DNA of 64,000 bases from Massilia polaris (GTDB lineage: Bacteria; Pseudomonadota; Gammaproteobacteria; Burkholderiales; Burkholderiaceae_D), in the NCBI RefSeq assembly GCF_012927275.1, contig NZ_JABBGG010000014.1, positions 1 to 64,000 of the forward strand, given 5' to 3'. Under the pieces are notes generated by a model. It was given only the letters and a program-made list of their open reading frames with translations. It had not been told where the DNA came from and did no database searches. How positions within the stretch are numbered: position 1 is the first letter of the stretch; every line of letters starts with the position of its first letter. The position numbers and the translations under genes are program-made. Below are positions 38,705 to 50,074 of the stretch, piece after piece.

Positions 38705-39985
38705 TCAGATGGCGTAGCGGGCGACGCTGTCGCACCATTCGAACGCAGCCACTTCGAGCTCGCCGAGGTCGTCGGCGGACAGGGCCAGCTCAGCCAGCGC
38801 CGGCGCGACTTCTTCCTCACTCTCGTCCATCATCTCGATGCGCTCGGCCAGGCGCAGCAGTTCGCCGAAGAAGCCGGTGCGCTTCAGCAACGCTTCGGCC
38901 ACCTCGGCGCTGACCGGTATCTGCTCGACGATCTCGTTCATCGGCATGCCGAACAGCGCATCCATCAGCGACATGATGCCGACCGTAAACGCGATGTCAG
39001 GCACGCGCCGCTGCCCCGGCCGCAGGCGCTGGGCCAGCAGTTCGAGCAGGCGGCCGCGCGCGGTGGCCAGGGTCAGCAGCGGCGGCATGCTTTCGCCGCG
39101 CCGCGCCGGCTCCGCATACAGCATGATCTGCAGCCAGCGCTGCAGCTGGCGGCGGCCCAGTATCGTGACCGCCTGGCTGACCGAGTCGATCCGGTGCCCC
39201 GCTCCGACCGCGGGCGTGTTCACCAGGCGCAGCAGGTTCAGCGCGAGGGTCACGTCTTTCTTCACCGCACGTTCGATGACGATGTTGTCGGCGTCGGCCG
39301 CGATCAGCTTCATCAGTTCGAGCAAGGCCAACTGTCCCGGCGACAGCTTGCGCCCGCTGATGATGGCCGGGCGCGCGAAATAGAAGCCCTGGAAATAATC
39401 GAAGCCGAGCGCCTTGCAGCAATCGAATTCCTCGCGCGTTTCGACTTTTTCGGCCACCAGCTTCTTGCCGGAGGCCTTCAGCGCCGGGACCAGGCGCTGC
39501 AGGTCCGGCTGCGATATGTTGCGCAGGCTGAGCTTGAGGTAGTCCATCATCGGCAGCAGCTTGCCCAGAGCCGGCGTCTCGGCGACGACATCCGACAGCG
39601 CAAAACGGAAACCATGGCCGGCCAGTTCGGCAATCCGGTCAAGCAGGGGCTGGGTCGGCTGCATGGCCTCGACAATTTCAAGCACCAGTTTTTCGCGCGG
39701 CAGGAAGGCGAAGATGTCGCTGGTCAAGATCGCGGCGTCGACGTTGAGGAAGCCGCAGGCGTCGCCCAGCACCCGGTTCATGCCAAGCTGGGCCGCATGC
39801 GCGATCACCGCCGCGGTGGCCGACAGGTCGCTATCGATACTGGCCGGGCCGACGGGCGCGTTGCGGAACAGCAGTTCGTAGCCGAACAGCGACTGGTCGC
39901 GCGCGAGGATGGGCTGGCGTCCAAGATAAAAATCGCGGACCCGCACCTGGGCGCGGGCATTGTCGGGACTTGCGGTATCGATCAT
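38705..39985 (-). CDS. EAL/HDOD domain signalling protein (YuxH-like)
   Basis: A 426-residue cytoplasmic protein with an N-terminal EAL-like domain (about 12-210) and a C-terminal HDOD domain (about 215-410). The EAL core begins YLGRQPILARDQSLFGYELLFRN, where the catalytic Glu-Ala-Leu is changed to Glu-Leu-Leu and other metal ligands are not evident. This subfamily is generally regarded as lacking c-di-GMP hydrolysis and acting as a signalling scaffold. It is a single gene convergent with the SPW gene. Confidence 0.92.
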   Translation of the reverse strand: MIDTASPDNARAQVRVRDFYLGRQPILARDQSLFGYELLFRNAPVGPASIDSDLSATAAVIAHAAQLGMNRVLGDACGFLNVDAAILTSDIFAFLPREKLVLEIVEAMQPTQPLLDRIAELAGHGFRFALSDVVAETPALGKLLPMMDYLKLSLRNISQPDLQRLVPALKASGKKLVAEKVETREEFDCCKALGFDYFQGFYFARPAIISGRKLSPGQLALLELMKLIAADADNIVIERAVKKDVTLALNLLRLVNTPAVGAGHRIDSVSQAVTILGRRQLQRWLQIMLYAEPARRGESMPPLLTLATARGRLLELLAQRLRPGQRRVPDIAFTVGIMSLMDALFGMPMNEIVEQIPVSAEVAEALLKRTGFFGELLRLAERIEMMDESEEEVAPALAELALSADDLGELEVAAFEWCDSVARYAI

Positions 39986-40072
39986 CGGGGCCAGTTATAA
40001 ACGGAAATTATTGCCGGTACTTTAACCCATTATTCCCGCTTTTGTGGCTTTTTTGTCACGGGCCAGGCGAAG

Positions 40073-40840
40073 TCATTCGAGCGGCAAGCCATCCACAAAC
40101 ACTTTCATCTCGCCGGTGGCGAACGCGGTCCATGCCTCGTTGGTCGTCAGCGGCGCCGTCACGATCAGCGCGACCCGGTCCCGCGGCGTGGTGACCTGGG
40201 CGAAATCGACGCTGACGTCTTCATCGGCGAGCTTGGCCGTCGGGAACGGGTACTGGCGCACGACGTAGTGCAAGGCGGTCGAGCAATGGGCAAACAGGGC
40301 CGAACCGTCGGACAGCATCATGTTGAAGGTGGCGTGCCCGGCGACGTGATGGACCAGCTCGCCGAGCGCGGCGCGCAAGGCCTCCAGCGCCGGCGGCGCG
40401 TCGCCGAAGCGCGCGCGCAATTCCTGCAGCAGGTAGCAGAACGCGCGCTCGCTGTCGGTATTGCCGACCGGGCGGAACGGGCCGGTGAGTGGTGGATGGA
40501 ATTCCTTCAGGTCGCCATTGTGCGCGAAGACCCAGTAGCGTCCCCACAGCTCGCGCACGAAGGGATGGCAGTTTTCCAGCGCGACATGGCCTTGGGTCGC
40601 CTTGCGGATGTGCGCAATGACGTTTTTGGATTTGATCGGGTAGCGCTTGATCAGTTCGGCGACGGGCGACTCGATCGCCGGCATGTGATCGACAAACAGC
40701 CGTACGCCGGCGCCTTCGAAAAATGCGATGCCCCAGCCGTCGTGGTGGGTGTCGGTGCGTCCGCCGCGCAGGGCGAAGCCGGTGAAGCTAAATACAATGT
40801 CCGTGGGGACATTGCAATTCATTCCGAGGAGTTGGCACAT
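40073..40840 (-). CDS. Class II glutamine amidotransferase (YafJ family)
   Basis: A 255-residue Ntn-hydrolase-fold amidotransferase. The N-terminal nucleophile is Cys2 (MCQLLGMNCN), freed by methionine removal. HDGWGIAFFEG and ahead of it GGRTDTHH bind glutamine, and VFAHNGDLKEF is the conserved glutaminase motif. The family (YafJ/DUG3-like) lacks a synthase domain; its acceptor is unknown. It stands alone, with 87 bp to the EAL/HDOD gene upstream and 116 bp to the DUF3567 gene. Confidence 0.93.
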   Translation of the reverse strand: MCQLLGMNCNVPTDIVFSFTGFALRGGRTDTHHDGWGIAFFEGAGVRLFVDHMPAIESPVAELIKRYPIKSKNVIAHIRKATQGHVALENCHPFVRELWGRYWVFAHNGDLKEFHPPLTGPFRPVGNTDSERAFCYLLQELRARFGDAPPALEALRAALGELVHHVAGHATFNMMLSDGSALFAHCSTALHYVVRQYPFPTAKLADEDVSVDFAQVTTPRDRVALIVTAPLTTNEAWTAFATGEMKVFVDGLPLE

Positions 40841-40956
40841 GGTGCAAGCTTACCATGCGCGCTTTGAGCAGGACGAACCGGGACGGGCCGCGGGGCCCTG
40901 AGGCGGAGGCGCCGGGTGCGTGGGCCGCCCGAAGGGGACCCACGGCCGGCACAGGT

Positions 40957-41214
40957 TTAGTGCAGGAGCACGGGATTGCTCATCAGCGAATCATAAGAAC
41001 CGAGGAAGTCGTCAATCTCTTCCATGGTCGGTTCGCTGGCGATCAGCGTGTTGACGTCGCGCCGGAACGATTGTGCCAGCTTGCCACCGATGAAGGCTTC
41101 GCGACGGCCCGACTTGTCGACGATCTCATAACCGCCGAAGCGCAGGGCCTCGAGGTTCTGGTCAACGCCGAACTCGACGACGCTGTACTGTTCGCTGTTG
41201 TAGATCATATTCAT
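40957..41214 (-). CDS. DUF3567 family small protein
   Basis: An 85-residue protein of a family restricted to Betaproteobacteria. It starts MNMIYNSEQYSVVEFG, contains GGYEIVDKSGRREAFIGG, and ends with the acidic/hydrophobic PTMEEIDDFLGSYDSLMSNPVLLH. AAGGAG stands 6 bases before the ATG. The function is not known. Its presence supports the betaproteobacterial origin of the window. Confidence 0.93.
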   Translation of the reverse strand: MNMIYNSEQYSVVEFGVDQNLEALRFGGYEIVDKSGRREAFIGGKLAQSFRRDVNTLIASEPTMEEIDDFLGSYDSLMSNPVLLH

Positions 41215-41323
41215 AAGTCACTCCTTCACTCGATCAGACGGGTTTGCAGATCGGAACCGCCTCAATTCAGACGGCTGACTTTCCACTCCGTTCACTTGGG
41301 AGGTGGGGGTCCCGGAACCAATT

Positions 41324-41695
41324 TCAAGTGCTGAGGTCCGGGGTCAGTTCCAACAGCTGATCGTATGGCGGTTGCTGCAGCCACGATCGCAACTGATCAA
41401 GATGTTCTGTGCTAGCAAGTCCGATATACAGGCGTTCGGGCCGGCGGCGCAGGACACGATTTAATGTTACACGCAAAACCAGATTGCCGCTGCAGCATAC
41501 GCAACCGGGTGCGACCCGGTGGACTTCGAGCGAGCTTGAGGGAGTGAGGATGGAGCGCGGATCGGGCAGGCCTTCGAGGATGACGGCAGCGCTGCCGCCT
41601 TGCCCTGCGCGCGCCAGGCTGGCCTGGATGCCCGCCTCGCGCGCGGCGGCGCTGGCGCCGGTCACGAGCGTGGCCGGCAGCGCTGCGGCGGTCAT
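41324..41695 (-). CDS. Degenerate CobW/G3E GTPase-like protein
   Basis: A 123-residue protein resembling the N-terminal half of CobW-type G3E GTPases. ATLVTGASAAARE (8-20) lines up with the P-loop region but lacks the Gly-Lys-Thr core, while the CxCC metal-binding motif GCVCCSG (64-70; Cys65, Cys67, Cys68) is intact, followed by a helix NLVLRVTLNRVLRRRPERLYIG. It probably cannot hydrolyse GTP but may bind a metal or interact with partners. The frame is open upstream, but ATG 41695 overlaps the response-regulator stop (ATGA), implying coupled translation. The assignment is by motif and order, not by search. Confidence 0.75.
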   Translation of the reverse strand: MTAAALPATLVTGASAAAREAGIQASLARAGQGGSAAVILEGLPDPRSILTPSSSLEVHRVAPGCVCCSGNLVLRVTLNRVLRRRPERLYIGLASTEHLDQLRSWLQQPPYDQLLELTPDLST

Positions 41696-42411
41696 TGGCC
41701 TTTTTTGGCCAGCTTGCCCGGCTCGACGCCGAGTTGCTTGAGCTTGCGGTACAGGTGGGTGCGTTCGAGGCCGGTTTTTTCGGCCACGCGGGTCATGCTG
41801 CCCCCTTCGCGCCCGAGGTGGTGTTCGAAGTACATACGCTCGAAGGCGTCGCGCGCCTCGCGCAGCGGCAGGTCGAACGACAGGTTGGAGCCGTGTCCTT
41901 CGCCATTCGGCAGGCCAGCCACGCGGGCGGAAATCCCGGCCGGCTGCGGCGTGGATGCGAACATCGCGGCGCCAGTGACGATGCTTTCCTCGACCTGCGC
42001 CGCCATCATCGGGCGCGCGGCGATGGCCGGGGCGCGCACCACTTCCTGCGCGCGCGACAGGCCCTGCTGCACCGCCTTGAGCAGTTTTTGCAGCGCGATC
42101 GGTTTTTCGAGGAAGTTCAGTGCGCCGATGCGGGTCGCCTCGACCGCCGTATCGATGGTCGCGTGGCCGGACATCATGATCACCGGCATGGTCAGCAGGC
42201 CGTCGCGCTGCCATTCCTTGAGCAGCGTGACGCCGTCCGTATCCGGCATCCAGATATCGAGCAGTACCAGGTCGGGCGTGCTCGCCGCACGCGCGTCGCG
42301 TGCCTGCTGCGCATTTTCGGCGAGTTGGATCGCATGGCCTTCATCGCCAAGGATCTCCGAGAGGAGCTCGCGGATGCCCATTTCATCATCAACTACGAGT
42401 ATGTTTGCCAT
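41692..42411 (-). CDS. Response regulator, NtrX-like without the AAA+ domain
   Basis: A 239-residue two-component regulator. The receiver domain (1-120) has Asp9/Asp10-type acids (VVDDE), the phosphorylation site Asp52 in LLDIWMPDTDG, Ser81 in MMSGHAT and Lys103. The C-terminal part (about 195-235) is a Fis-type helix-turn-helix (MTRVAEKTGLERTHLYRKLKQLG). The sigma54-interaction AAA+ module of full NtrX is absent, replaced by a ~70-residue linker. It lies 93 bp after the NtrY-like kinase gene and overlaps the G3E-like gene by 4 bp. Confidence 0.93.
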   Translation of the reverse strand: MANILVVDDEMGIRELLSEILGDEGHAIQLAENAQQARDARAASTPDLVLLDIWMPDTDGVTLLKEWQRDGLLTMPVIMMSGHATIDTAVEATRIGALNFLEKPIALQKLLKAVQQGLSRAQEVVRAPAIAARPMMAAQVEESIVTGAAMFASTPQPAGISARVAGLPNGEGHGSNLSFDLPLREARDAFERMYFEHHLGREGGSMTRVAEKTGLERTHLYRKLKQLGVEPGKLAKKGQ

Positions 42412-42504
42412 CTAAGCTTGCCTTCCTGATTTCGCCCATGCTGGGCCGCACGCATGGCATGCCGCCGAAGCCATGATTCTATTCTTGATTCTTACCTGAC
42501 GCCA

Positions 42505-44781
<2,277 letters not shown>

Positions 44782-45345
44782 TTACTCGGCCTTGTATTTG
44801 AAAGTTTTGGTATCGGACGACAGGCGCCAGCCCGCGTTGCTGACGGCGTTGACCTGGATCGGTTTCGACAGGTATTCGCGGTTCATCCCCATGCGCAGGC
44901 TGACGTCGTAGGTCTCGCCGGGCGTCAGCGCGCTTTTCTGCGCGATCACCCAGCGGCTCGGGCGGCGGATCAGGAACAGCGCGTCTTCCAGCGTGGGGAA
45001 GCTTTGCTGCACGCTGCCGAGGGTCAGCACGTTGTACTGGCGGGTCAGCACGTTGTACCAGATGCGGATGGTCTGCTTGGCCGACGCGGCCTTCTCGTCG
45101 CGCCAGTACCAGCGCGGGCGCGTCAGCCGCACCTCGGTGGTGAAGTACAGCGAGACGCCGTGGTGGATCGCGTCCTCGACGCTGGGATTGAGTTCGAAGG
45201 AATAGGCCGCGTCCAGCTTGTAACCGTCCTCGGTGGCCTCGATGCGGGCACGGGTGACGTCTACGCCGTCGGCCGCATGCGCCTGGGCGCACGCAAGCGC
45301 CAGCAGCAGCTGGCATGCCAGGAGTCGAAGAAATCGTAGTGTCAC
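44782..45345 (-). CDS. DUF4390 domain secreted protein
   Basis: A 187-residue exported protein. Residues 1-24 form a signal peptide (ALACAQAHAA cleavage region). The rest is a single DUF4390 domain with DAAYSFELNPSVEDAIHHGVSLYFT and NREYLSKPIQVNAVSNAGWRL near the C-terminus. In Burkholderiales this gene sits between rsmB and the ntrY-like kinase gene, as here. Start is GTG 45345, with no strong ribosome site. Its function is unknown; the context suggests a periplasmic partner of the kinase. Confidence 0.92.
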   Translation of the reverse strand: MTLRFLRLLACQLLLALACAQAHAADGVDVTRARIEATEDGYKLDAAYSFELNPSVEDAIHHGVSLYFTTEVRLTRPRWYWRDEKAASAKQTIRIWYNVLTRQYNVLTLGSVQQSFPTLEDALFLIRRPSRWVIAQKSALTPGETYDVSLRMGMNREYLSKPIQVNAVSNAGWRLSSDTKTFKYKAE

Positions 45346-45393
45346 AAGTGGGCCAGAGCCTTAATCATTGTTTGAATTGCCGGAGGACCCGTG

Positions 45394-46860
45394 TTACGCC
45401 GCCTTCTTTTGGAATAGCGCGTAAAACAAACCGTCGTGATCCTGCCCGGCAGCGGCGCCCGGAAGCAGCTGGCCTGGCGCGTCGAGGCGGATCGCCTGGT
45501 GGCGCACCGCGAACGCGGCGGCCTGCGCCTCCGATTCCTGGGGCCATAGCGAACATGTCACGAACAGCAATTTACCATTTGGCCGCAGCATCTGCCAAAG
45601 GTTGTCGAGAATTTTGGCCGAAAGTGTTGCAAGTTGGAGCGTGTCGCCTTTGCGGCGCAGCCAGCGGATATCCGGGTGGCGCCGCACGATGCCCGAGGCG
45701 GTGCACGGCACGTCGGCCAGGATGCGGTCGAACTGCTGGCCGTCCCACCAGTCGCTCTCCTGCGCCAGGGCGGCGGCCAGCGTGGCCTGCATGCCGAGGC
45801 GGTCGAGGTTCTCGCGCACCCGCACCAGCCGCTTGGGGTCGGAGTCGAGCGCGGTCAGGTCGACCCCGGCCAGTTCCAGGATATGCCCGGTCTTGCCGCC
45901 CGGGGCGGCGCAGGCGTCCAGCACGCGCATGCCGTCGGCCAGGTCGAGCAGCGGCGCGGCGATCTGGGCGCCGGCGTCCTGCACCGACACCACGCCGTCC
46001 TCGAAGCCCGGAATCTGCGTCACCGGCAGCGGCTTGTCGAGGCGGACCGCGCTTGGGCCGATCTGGCTGGCTTTGACGCCTGCCTCATGCAGCTGCGCCA
46101 GGTAGTCCGCGACGCTGCTCTTGCGCTGGTTGACGCGCAGGGTCAGCGGCGGCGCTTGATTGCCCGCAGTGAGTATCTGCTGCCACTGGCGCGGGTATGC
46201 CGCCTTGGCCGCGTCGATCCACCAGTCAGGATAGTTCCACTGCGCGACCGGCTGCCTGACCGCCTCGGCGACCAGCACGCTGCGCTCGCGCAGGAAGCGG
46301 CGCAGCACCGCGTTGACCATGCCGCGCGCATGCGCCATGTCGGGATGCGAGGCGGCCGCCGTGACAGCCTGGTCGACCACCGTGAATTCCTCGTAGGCCG
46401 CGGCCTCGCCTTCAGGCGTATCGAGCAGCGCCAGCGCGCTGCACAGCAGGCCGGCCAGCATCGGCGGCTCCGGCGCTTTCGATGTCATCAGGCTGACCAG
46501 TACCTCGCTGCGTCCCAGCTTGCGCATGGCGCGGTAGGCGATGTCCTGGATGGCGCCGCGCGCCGGCGGCGACGCGTCCATCACGCCGAACGCGACGCCG
46601 AGCGCCTGCGGCAAGGTCACTCCGCCGCGTACCTGCGCCACCGCGTGGGCCGCGCCGGTCAGCGCCAGCGCCAGCGAATCGTCGCGCAGGTCGGGCCGAT
46701 AGCCGCTTTGCAGCACCGGCTTGACCTCGTAGCTGGGCCGGATCGCGGGCGCCGGGGCGCGTTTCGGCGCGCCGGTCTTGCTGGGCGCAGGCTTCAGGGA
46801 GAGCGTCGGGCGCTTATCGGTCATGGTCGTCTTTGCAATAGTGCTATGTAAAGGCGTCAT
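45394..46860 (-). CDS. rsmB: 16S rRNA m5C967 methyltransferase RsmB
   Basis: RsmB methylates C967 of 16S rRNA. The 488-residue protein has a variable basic N-terminus, a NusB-like RNA-binding domain (about 60-200), and a SAM methyltransferase core with LDACAAPGGKTGHILEL, the DVPCTASGIVRRHPDIRWLR motif and the catalytic cysteine in FVTCSLWPQESEAQ. The first 12 residues are uncertain: ATG 46824 is an alternative start, and neither start has a strong Shine-Dalgarno. It heads the rsmB-DUF4390-ntrY-ntrX-like run. Confidence 0.96.
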   Translation of the reverse strand: MTPLHSTIAKTTMTDKRPTLSLKPAPSKTGAPKRAPAPAIRPSYEVKPVLQSGYRPDLRDDSLALALTGAAHAVAQVRGGVTLPQALGVAFGVMDASPPARGAIQDIAYRAMRKLGRSEVLVSLMTSKAPEPPMLAGLLCSALALLDTPEGEAAAYEEFTVVDQAVTAAASHPDMAHARGMVNAVLRRFLRERSVLVAEAVRQPVAQWNYPDWWIDAAKAAYPRQWQQILTAGNQAPPLTLRVNQRKSSVADYLAQLHEAGVKASQIGPSAVRLDKPLPVTQIPGFEDGVVSVQDAGAQIAAPLLDLADGMRVLDACAAPGGKTGHILELAGVDLTALDSDPKRLVRVRENLDRLGMQATLAAALAQESDWWDGQQFDRILADVPCTASGIVRRHPDIRWLRRKGDTLQLATLSAKILDNLWQMLRPNGKLLFVTCSLWPQESEAQAAAFAVRHQAIRLDAPGQLLPGAAAGQDHDGLFYALFQKKAA

Positions 46861-46943
46861 TGTACCGGGTGAATCCCTAAGCCAAGCTTAAACACGGCAT
46901 CGGCGCGCCGCTGCTGCCGGTACTCCGGGCCGCTCCAAACCAG

Positions 46944-46949
46944 TATAAT
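46944..46949 (+). promoter_or_regulatory. -10 element (TATAAT) ahead of argS
   Basis: A consensus TATAAT lies 58 bp before the argS start, in the 146-bp gap that divides it from the divergent rsmB. No -35 match is obvious at standard spacing. Confidence 0.5.
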
Positions 46950-47006
46950 TGACCAATCTTTGCCCGTGGCTTCGCCACCGCACCTTCACTTTACAGACCA
47001 CCGCAC

Positions 47007-48716
47007 ATGCTCGCCCAACAAAAACAAGAAATCGCCGCCCTGTTCCAGGCCGCCCTCGCCCCTGTCCTCGAAGGCAGCGGCTTGAGCCCGACCGTCGTGC
47101 TGGAACGCCCGCGCGACCCGTCGCACGGCGACATCGCCTGCAATATCGCCATGCAGCTGGCCAAGCAGCTGAAGATGAACCCGCGCGACCTGGCCACCAA
47201 AATCGTCGCCGGCCTGCTCGAGAACCCGGCCGGCAAAGGCCTGGTCGAAAGCGCCGACATCGCCGGCCCGGGCTTCATCAACCTGCGCGTGGCCGCCAGC
47301 GCCAAGCAGTCGGTGGTGCGCACGATCATGCAGCAGCAAGCGCAATTCGGCCGCAGCGAACTTGGCCGGGGCAAGAAGGTCATCCTCGAATTCGTCTCGG
47401 CCAACCCGACCGGCCCGCTGCACGTCGGCCACGGCCGCCAGGCCGCGCTGGGCGACGCGCTGTCGGCGCTGTTCCAGGCGCAGGGATTCGCCGTCACCCG
47501 CGAGTTCTACTACAACGACGCCGGCGTGCAGATCGCGACGCTGGCCAACTCGGTGCAGGCGCGCGCGCACGGCATCAAGCCGGGCGACGCCGGCTGGCCC
47601 GAGTCGGCCTACAACGGCGACTACATCCAGGACATCGCCGACGATTTCATGGCCGGCAAAACCGTCTCGGCCAGCGACAGCACGCCGGCAACCGCCAGCG
47701 GCGACGCCGGCGACATCGAATCGATCCGCAAATTCGCGGTGACCTACCTGCGCAACGAGCAGGACATCGACCTGCAGGCGTTCGGCGTCAAATTCGATAA
47801 CTACTACCTCGAATCCTCGCTTTACTCCGAAGGCAAGGTCGAAGCGGCGGTCGGCACGCTGGTCGGCTCGGGCAAGACCTACGAGCACGAGGGCGCGCTG
47901 TGGCTGCGCACCACCGAATACGGCGACGACAAGGACCGCGTGATGCGCAAGTCCGACGGCACCTTCACCTACTTCGTGCCGGACGTCGCCTACCACATCA
48001 CCAAATGGCAGCGCGGCTTCGGCCAGGCCATCAACATCCAGGGCAGCGACCACCACGGCACCATCGCGCGCGTGCGCGCCGGCCTGCAGGCGGTCGCCAT
48101 GGGCGTCCCGCAAGGCTATCCCGACTACGTGCTGCACAAGATGGTCACCGTGATGAAGGACGGCGAAGAGGTCAAGATATCCAAGCGCGCCGGTTCCTAC
48201 GTCACCGTGCGCGACCTGATCGAATGGTCCGGCGGCGGCGAGATCGGCAAGGGCCGCGACGCGGTGCGCTTCTTCCTCATTTCGCGCAAGGCCGATACCG
48301 AATTCATTTTCGACGTCGACGTCGCGCTCAAGACTTCGGACGAGAACCCGGTGTATTACGTGCAGTACGCCCACGCCCGTATCTGCTCGGTGCTGGCGCA
48401 GTGGACCGGCGACGAGGCGCAGCTGGCCGGCGTCGACCTGTCGCCGCTGACCGCTCCGCGCGAGGCGACCTTGCTGGCGACGCTGGCGGCCTACCCGGAG
48501 ATGCTGGAACGCGCGCTGACCGAACTGGGTCCGCACCAGGTGGCGTTCTACCTGCGCGAGCTGGCCGGCGAACTGCATGGCTACTACAACGCCGAACGCG
48601 TGCTGGTCGACGACGAAGCAACCAAACTGGCGCGCCTCGCGCTGATGGTCGCCACCCGCCAGGTCCTGCGCAACGGCCTCGCGCTGATCGGCGTGTCCGC
48701 ACCAAACAAGATGTAA
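47007..48716 (+). CDS. argS: Arginyl-tRNA synthetase
   Basis: A class I synthetase charging tRNA-Arg. The 569 residues carry an N-terminal additional domain (1-110), the HIGH-type motif HVGH (139-142 in [16 protein letters not shown]), the catalytic fold with DVAYHITKW and [11 protein letters not shown], and a KMSKS-like loop KISKRAG. A C-terminal DALR domain (about 450-569, with RICSVLAQW and [11 protein letters not shown]) is present. It leads a same-strand run with the SPOR, dsbA, SDR, birA and coaX genes. Confidence 0.98.
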   Translation: MLAQQKQEIAALFQAALAPVLEGSGLSPTVVLERPRDPSHGDIACNIAMQLAKQLKMNPRDLATKIVAGLLENPAGKGLVESADIAGPGFINLRVAASAKQSVVRTIMQQQAQFGRSELGRGKKVILEFVSANPTGPLHVGHGRQAALGDALSALFQAQGFAVTREFYYNDAGVQIATLANSVQARAHGIKPGDAGWPESAYNGDYIQDIADDFMAGKTVSASDSTPATASGDAGDIESIRKFAVTYLRNEQDIDLQAFGVKFDNYYLESSLYSEGKVEAAVGTLVGSGKTYEHEGALWLRTTEYGDDKDRVMRKSDGTFTYFVPDVAYHITKWQRGFGQAINIQGSDHHGTIARVRAGLQAVAMGVPQGYPDYVLHKMVTVMKDGEEVKISKRAGSYVTVRDLIEWSGGGEIGKGRDAVRFFLISRKADTEFIFDVDVALKTSDENPVYYVQYAHARICSVLAQWTGDEAQLAGVDLSPLTAPREATLLATLAAYPEMLERALTELGPHQVAFYLRELAGELHGYYNAERVLVDDEATKLARLALMVATRQVLRNGLALIGVSAPNKM

Positions 48717-48735
48717 CCCCCAAACCAGGGTCCAG

Positions 48736-49371
48736 ATGAAAGCACATTTCCGCTCCGTTTCACCCGCGCGCCAGCGCGGCAATACGCTCACCGGCATCAT
48801 CATCGGCCTGATCATCGGCCTGGTGATCGCCGTCATCGTGGCGCTCCTGATCACCAAGGGCGCCACCCCGTTCACCGACAAGTCCGGCAAGCTCGGAAAG
48901 ATGGGCGAGCCGCAGGCCGGCCAGGCCGCCGATCCGAACAAGCCGCTGTACGGCGACAAGCAGGCGGCACGCGAAGCCAACAAGCAGTTCGCGGGCCAGC
49001 CGAAGGCCCCGGAGGCCGACCCGCTGGGCGACGTTATCGCCGCACTGCCGGCCGATCCGGCGCCGGCAGCACCAGCCGCCCCGGCTCCCGCAGCAGCGCC
49101 GGCGCCTGCGGCCAGCCCTGACGCGGGCGAAGACAAGATCATCTACTACCTGCAGGCCGGCGCCTTCCGCGAGATGGCCGACGCCGAGAACACCCGCGCC
49201 AAGCTGGCCCTGCTCGGCTTCGAAGCCGCCATCAGCGACCGCGCCAACGGCGCCGACGTGCTGCACCGCGTGCGTATCGGCCCGTACAACCAGGTCGAGA
49301 CGATGAACCGCGCACGCGCCAAGCTGATTGACGCCGGTGTCGACGTCGCGATCGTGCGCAACCAAAAATAA
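48736..49371 (+). CDS. Membrane-anchored SPOR domain protein (FtsN-like)
   Basis: A 211-residue single-pass protein. A short cytoplasmic part is followed by one membrane helix (about 17-41, LTGIIIGLIIGLVIAVIVALLI), a Pro/Ala-rich linker of roughly 85 residues, and a C-terminal SPOR domain (about 133-211: YYLQAGAFREMADAENTRAKLALLGFEA). SPOR domains bind septal peptidoglycan. The layout resembles FtsN, but this gene always follows argS in related genomes and the true division role is unproven. It lies 19 bp after argS. Confidence 0.92.
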   Translation: MKAHFRSVSPARQRGNTLTGIIIGLIIGLVIAVIVALLITKGATPFTDKSGKLGKMGEPQAGQAADPNKPLYGDKQAAREANKQFAGQPKAPEADPLGDVIAALPADPAPAAPAAPAPAAAPAPAASPDAGEDKIIYYLQAGAFREMADAENTRAKLALLGFEAAISDRANGADVLHRVRIGPYNQVETMNRARAKLIDAGVDVAIVRNQK

Positions 49372-49395
49372 CTTTTCTCCCGGGAGCCTTCCAGC

Positions 49396-50067
49396 ATGCG
49401 ATTCATTCGTACCATCCTGTGCGCCGCGGCGCTGTGCGCCGTCACCGCAACCGCCAGCGCCTCGCCGGCCAATCCGGCCAACGGCGTCGAGTACCTGACC
49501 CTGCCGGAAGTCCAGAACACCGACTCGGGATCCAAGGTCGAAGTAACCGAGTTCTTCGATTACGCATGCCCGCACTGCCACGCTTTCGAGCCGGTGCTGG
49601 CCGAGTGGGTGAAAAAACAAGGCGCCAGCATCGTCTTCAAGCGCGTGCACATCACGCGTGGCCAGGGCGTGCTGCCGCAGCAGCGCCTGTACTACACGCT
49701 GGAGTCGCTGGGACTGGTCGAGCAGTACCACGCCAAAGTGTTCCATGCGATGCACGTGCAGCGCCAGCGTTTCGCCAGCGATGAAGCAGTGTTCGCATGG
49801 GCGGAGAAAGCCGGCATCGACCGCGCGAAGTTCATCGATGCCTACCGTTCGTTCGGCATGGAAGCCAAGACGCGCCGCGCCGCGGCCATGATGGAGGCCT
49901 ACAAAATCGACCACTGGCCGATCCTCGCCGTCGGCGGACGCTACCTGACCTCCCCTTCGCTGGCCAGCGCCGCCGTCAAGACCGACCAGACTGAAGAAGA
50001 TCAGCAGCAAAGCGGGCTACTGGTGCTGAACCACCTGGTCGCCAAAGCAAAAGCAGCCAATAAATAA
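49396..50067 (+). CDS. dsbA: Thiol:disulfide interchange protein DsbA
   Basis: A 223-residue periplasmic oxidoreductase. Signal peptide 1-22, then a thioredoxin fold with the CPHC active site (Cys58 and Cys61 in FFDYACPHCHAFEP), the helical insert (about 90-165), and the cis-Pro region HWPILAVGGRYLT. This is a close DsbA match rather than DsbG/DsbC because it lacks a dimerisation domain. GGGAG precedes the ATG. It follows the SPOR gene by 24 bp. Confidence 0.95.
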   Translation: MRFIRTILCAAALCAVTATASASPANPANGVEYLTLPEVQNTDSGSKVEVTEFFDYACPHCHAFEPVLAEWVKKQGASIVFKRVHITRGQGVLPQQRLYYTLESLGLVEQYHAKVFHAMHVQRQRFASDEAVFAWAEKAGIDRAKFIDAYRSFGMEAKTRRAAAMMEAYKIDHWPILAVGGRYLTSPSLASAAVKTDQTEEDQQQSGLLVLNHLVAKAKAANK

Positions 50068-50074
50068 GCAGGCG

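Noticed and set aside
40920-40943. GTGGG/CCCAC hairpin after the DUF3567 gene as a terminator
   Set aside because: The stem is short, partly interrupted and lacks a T-run on either strand, so it was not listed as a terminator.
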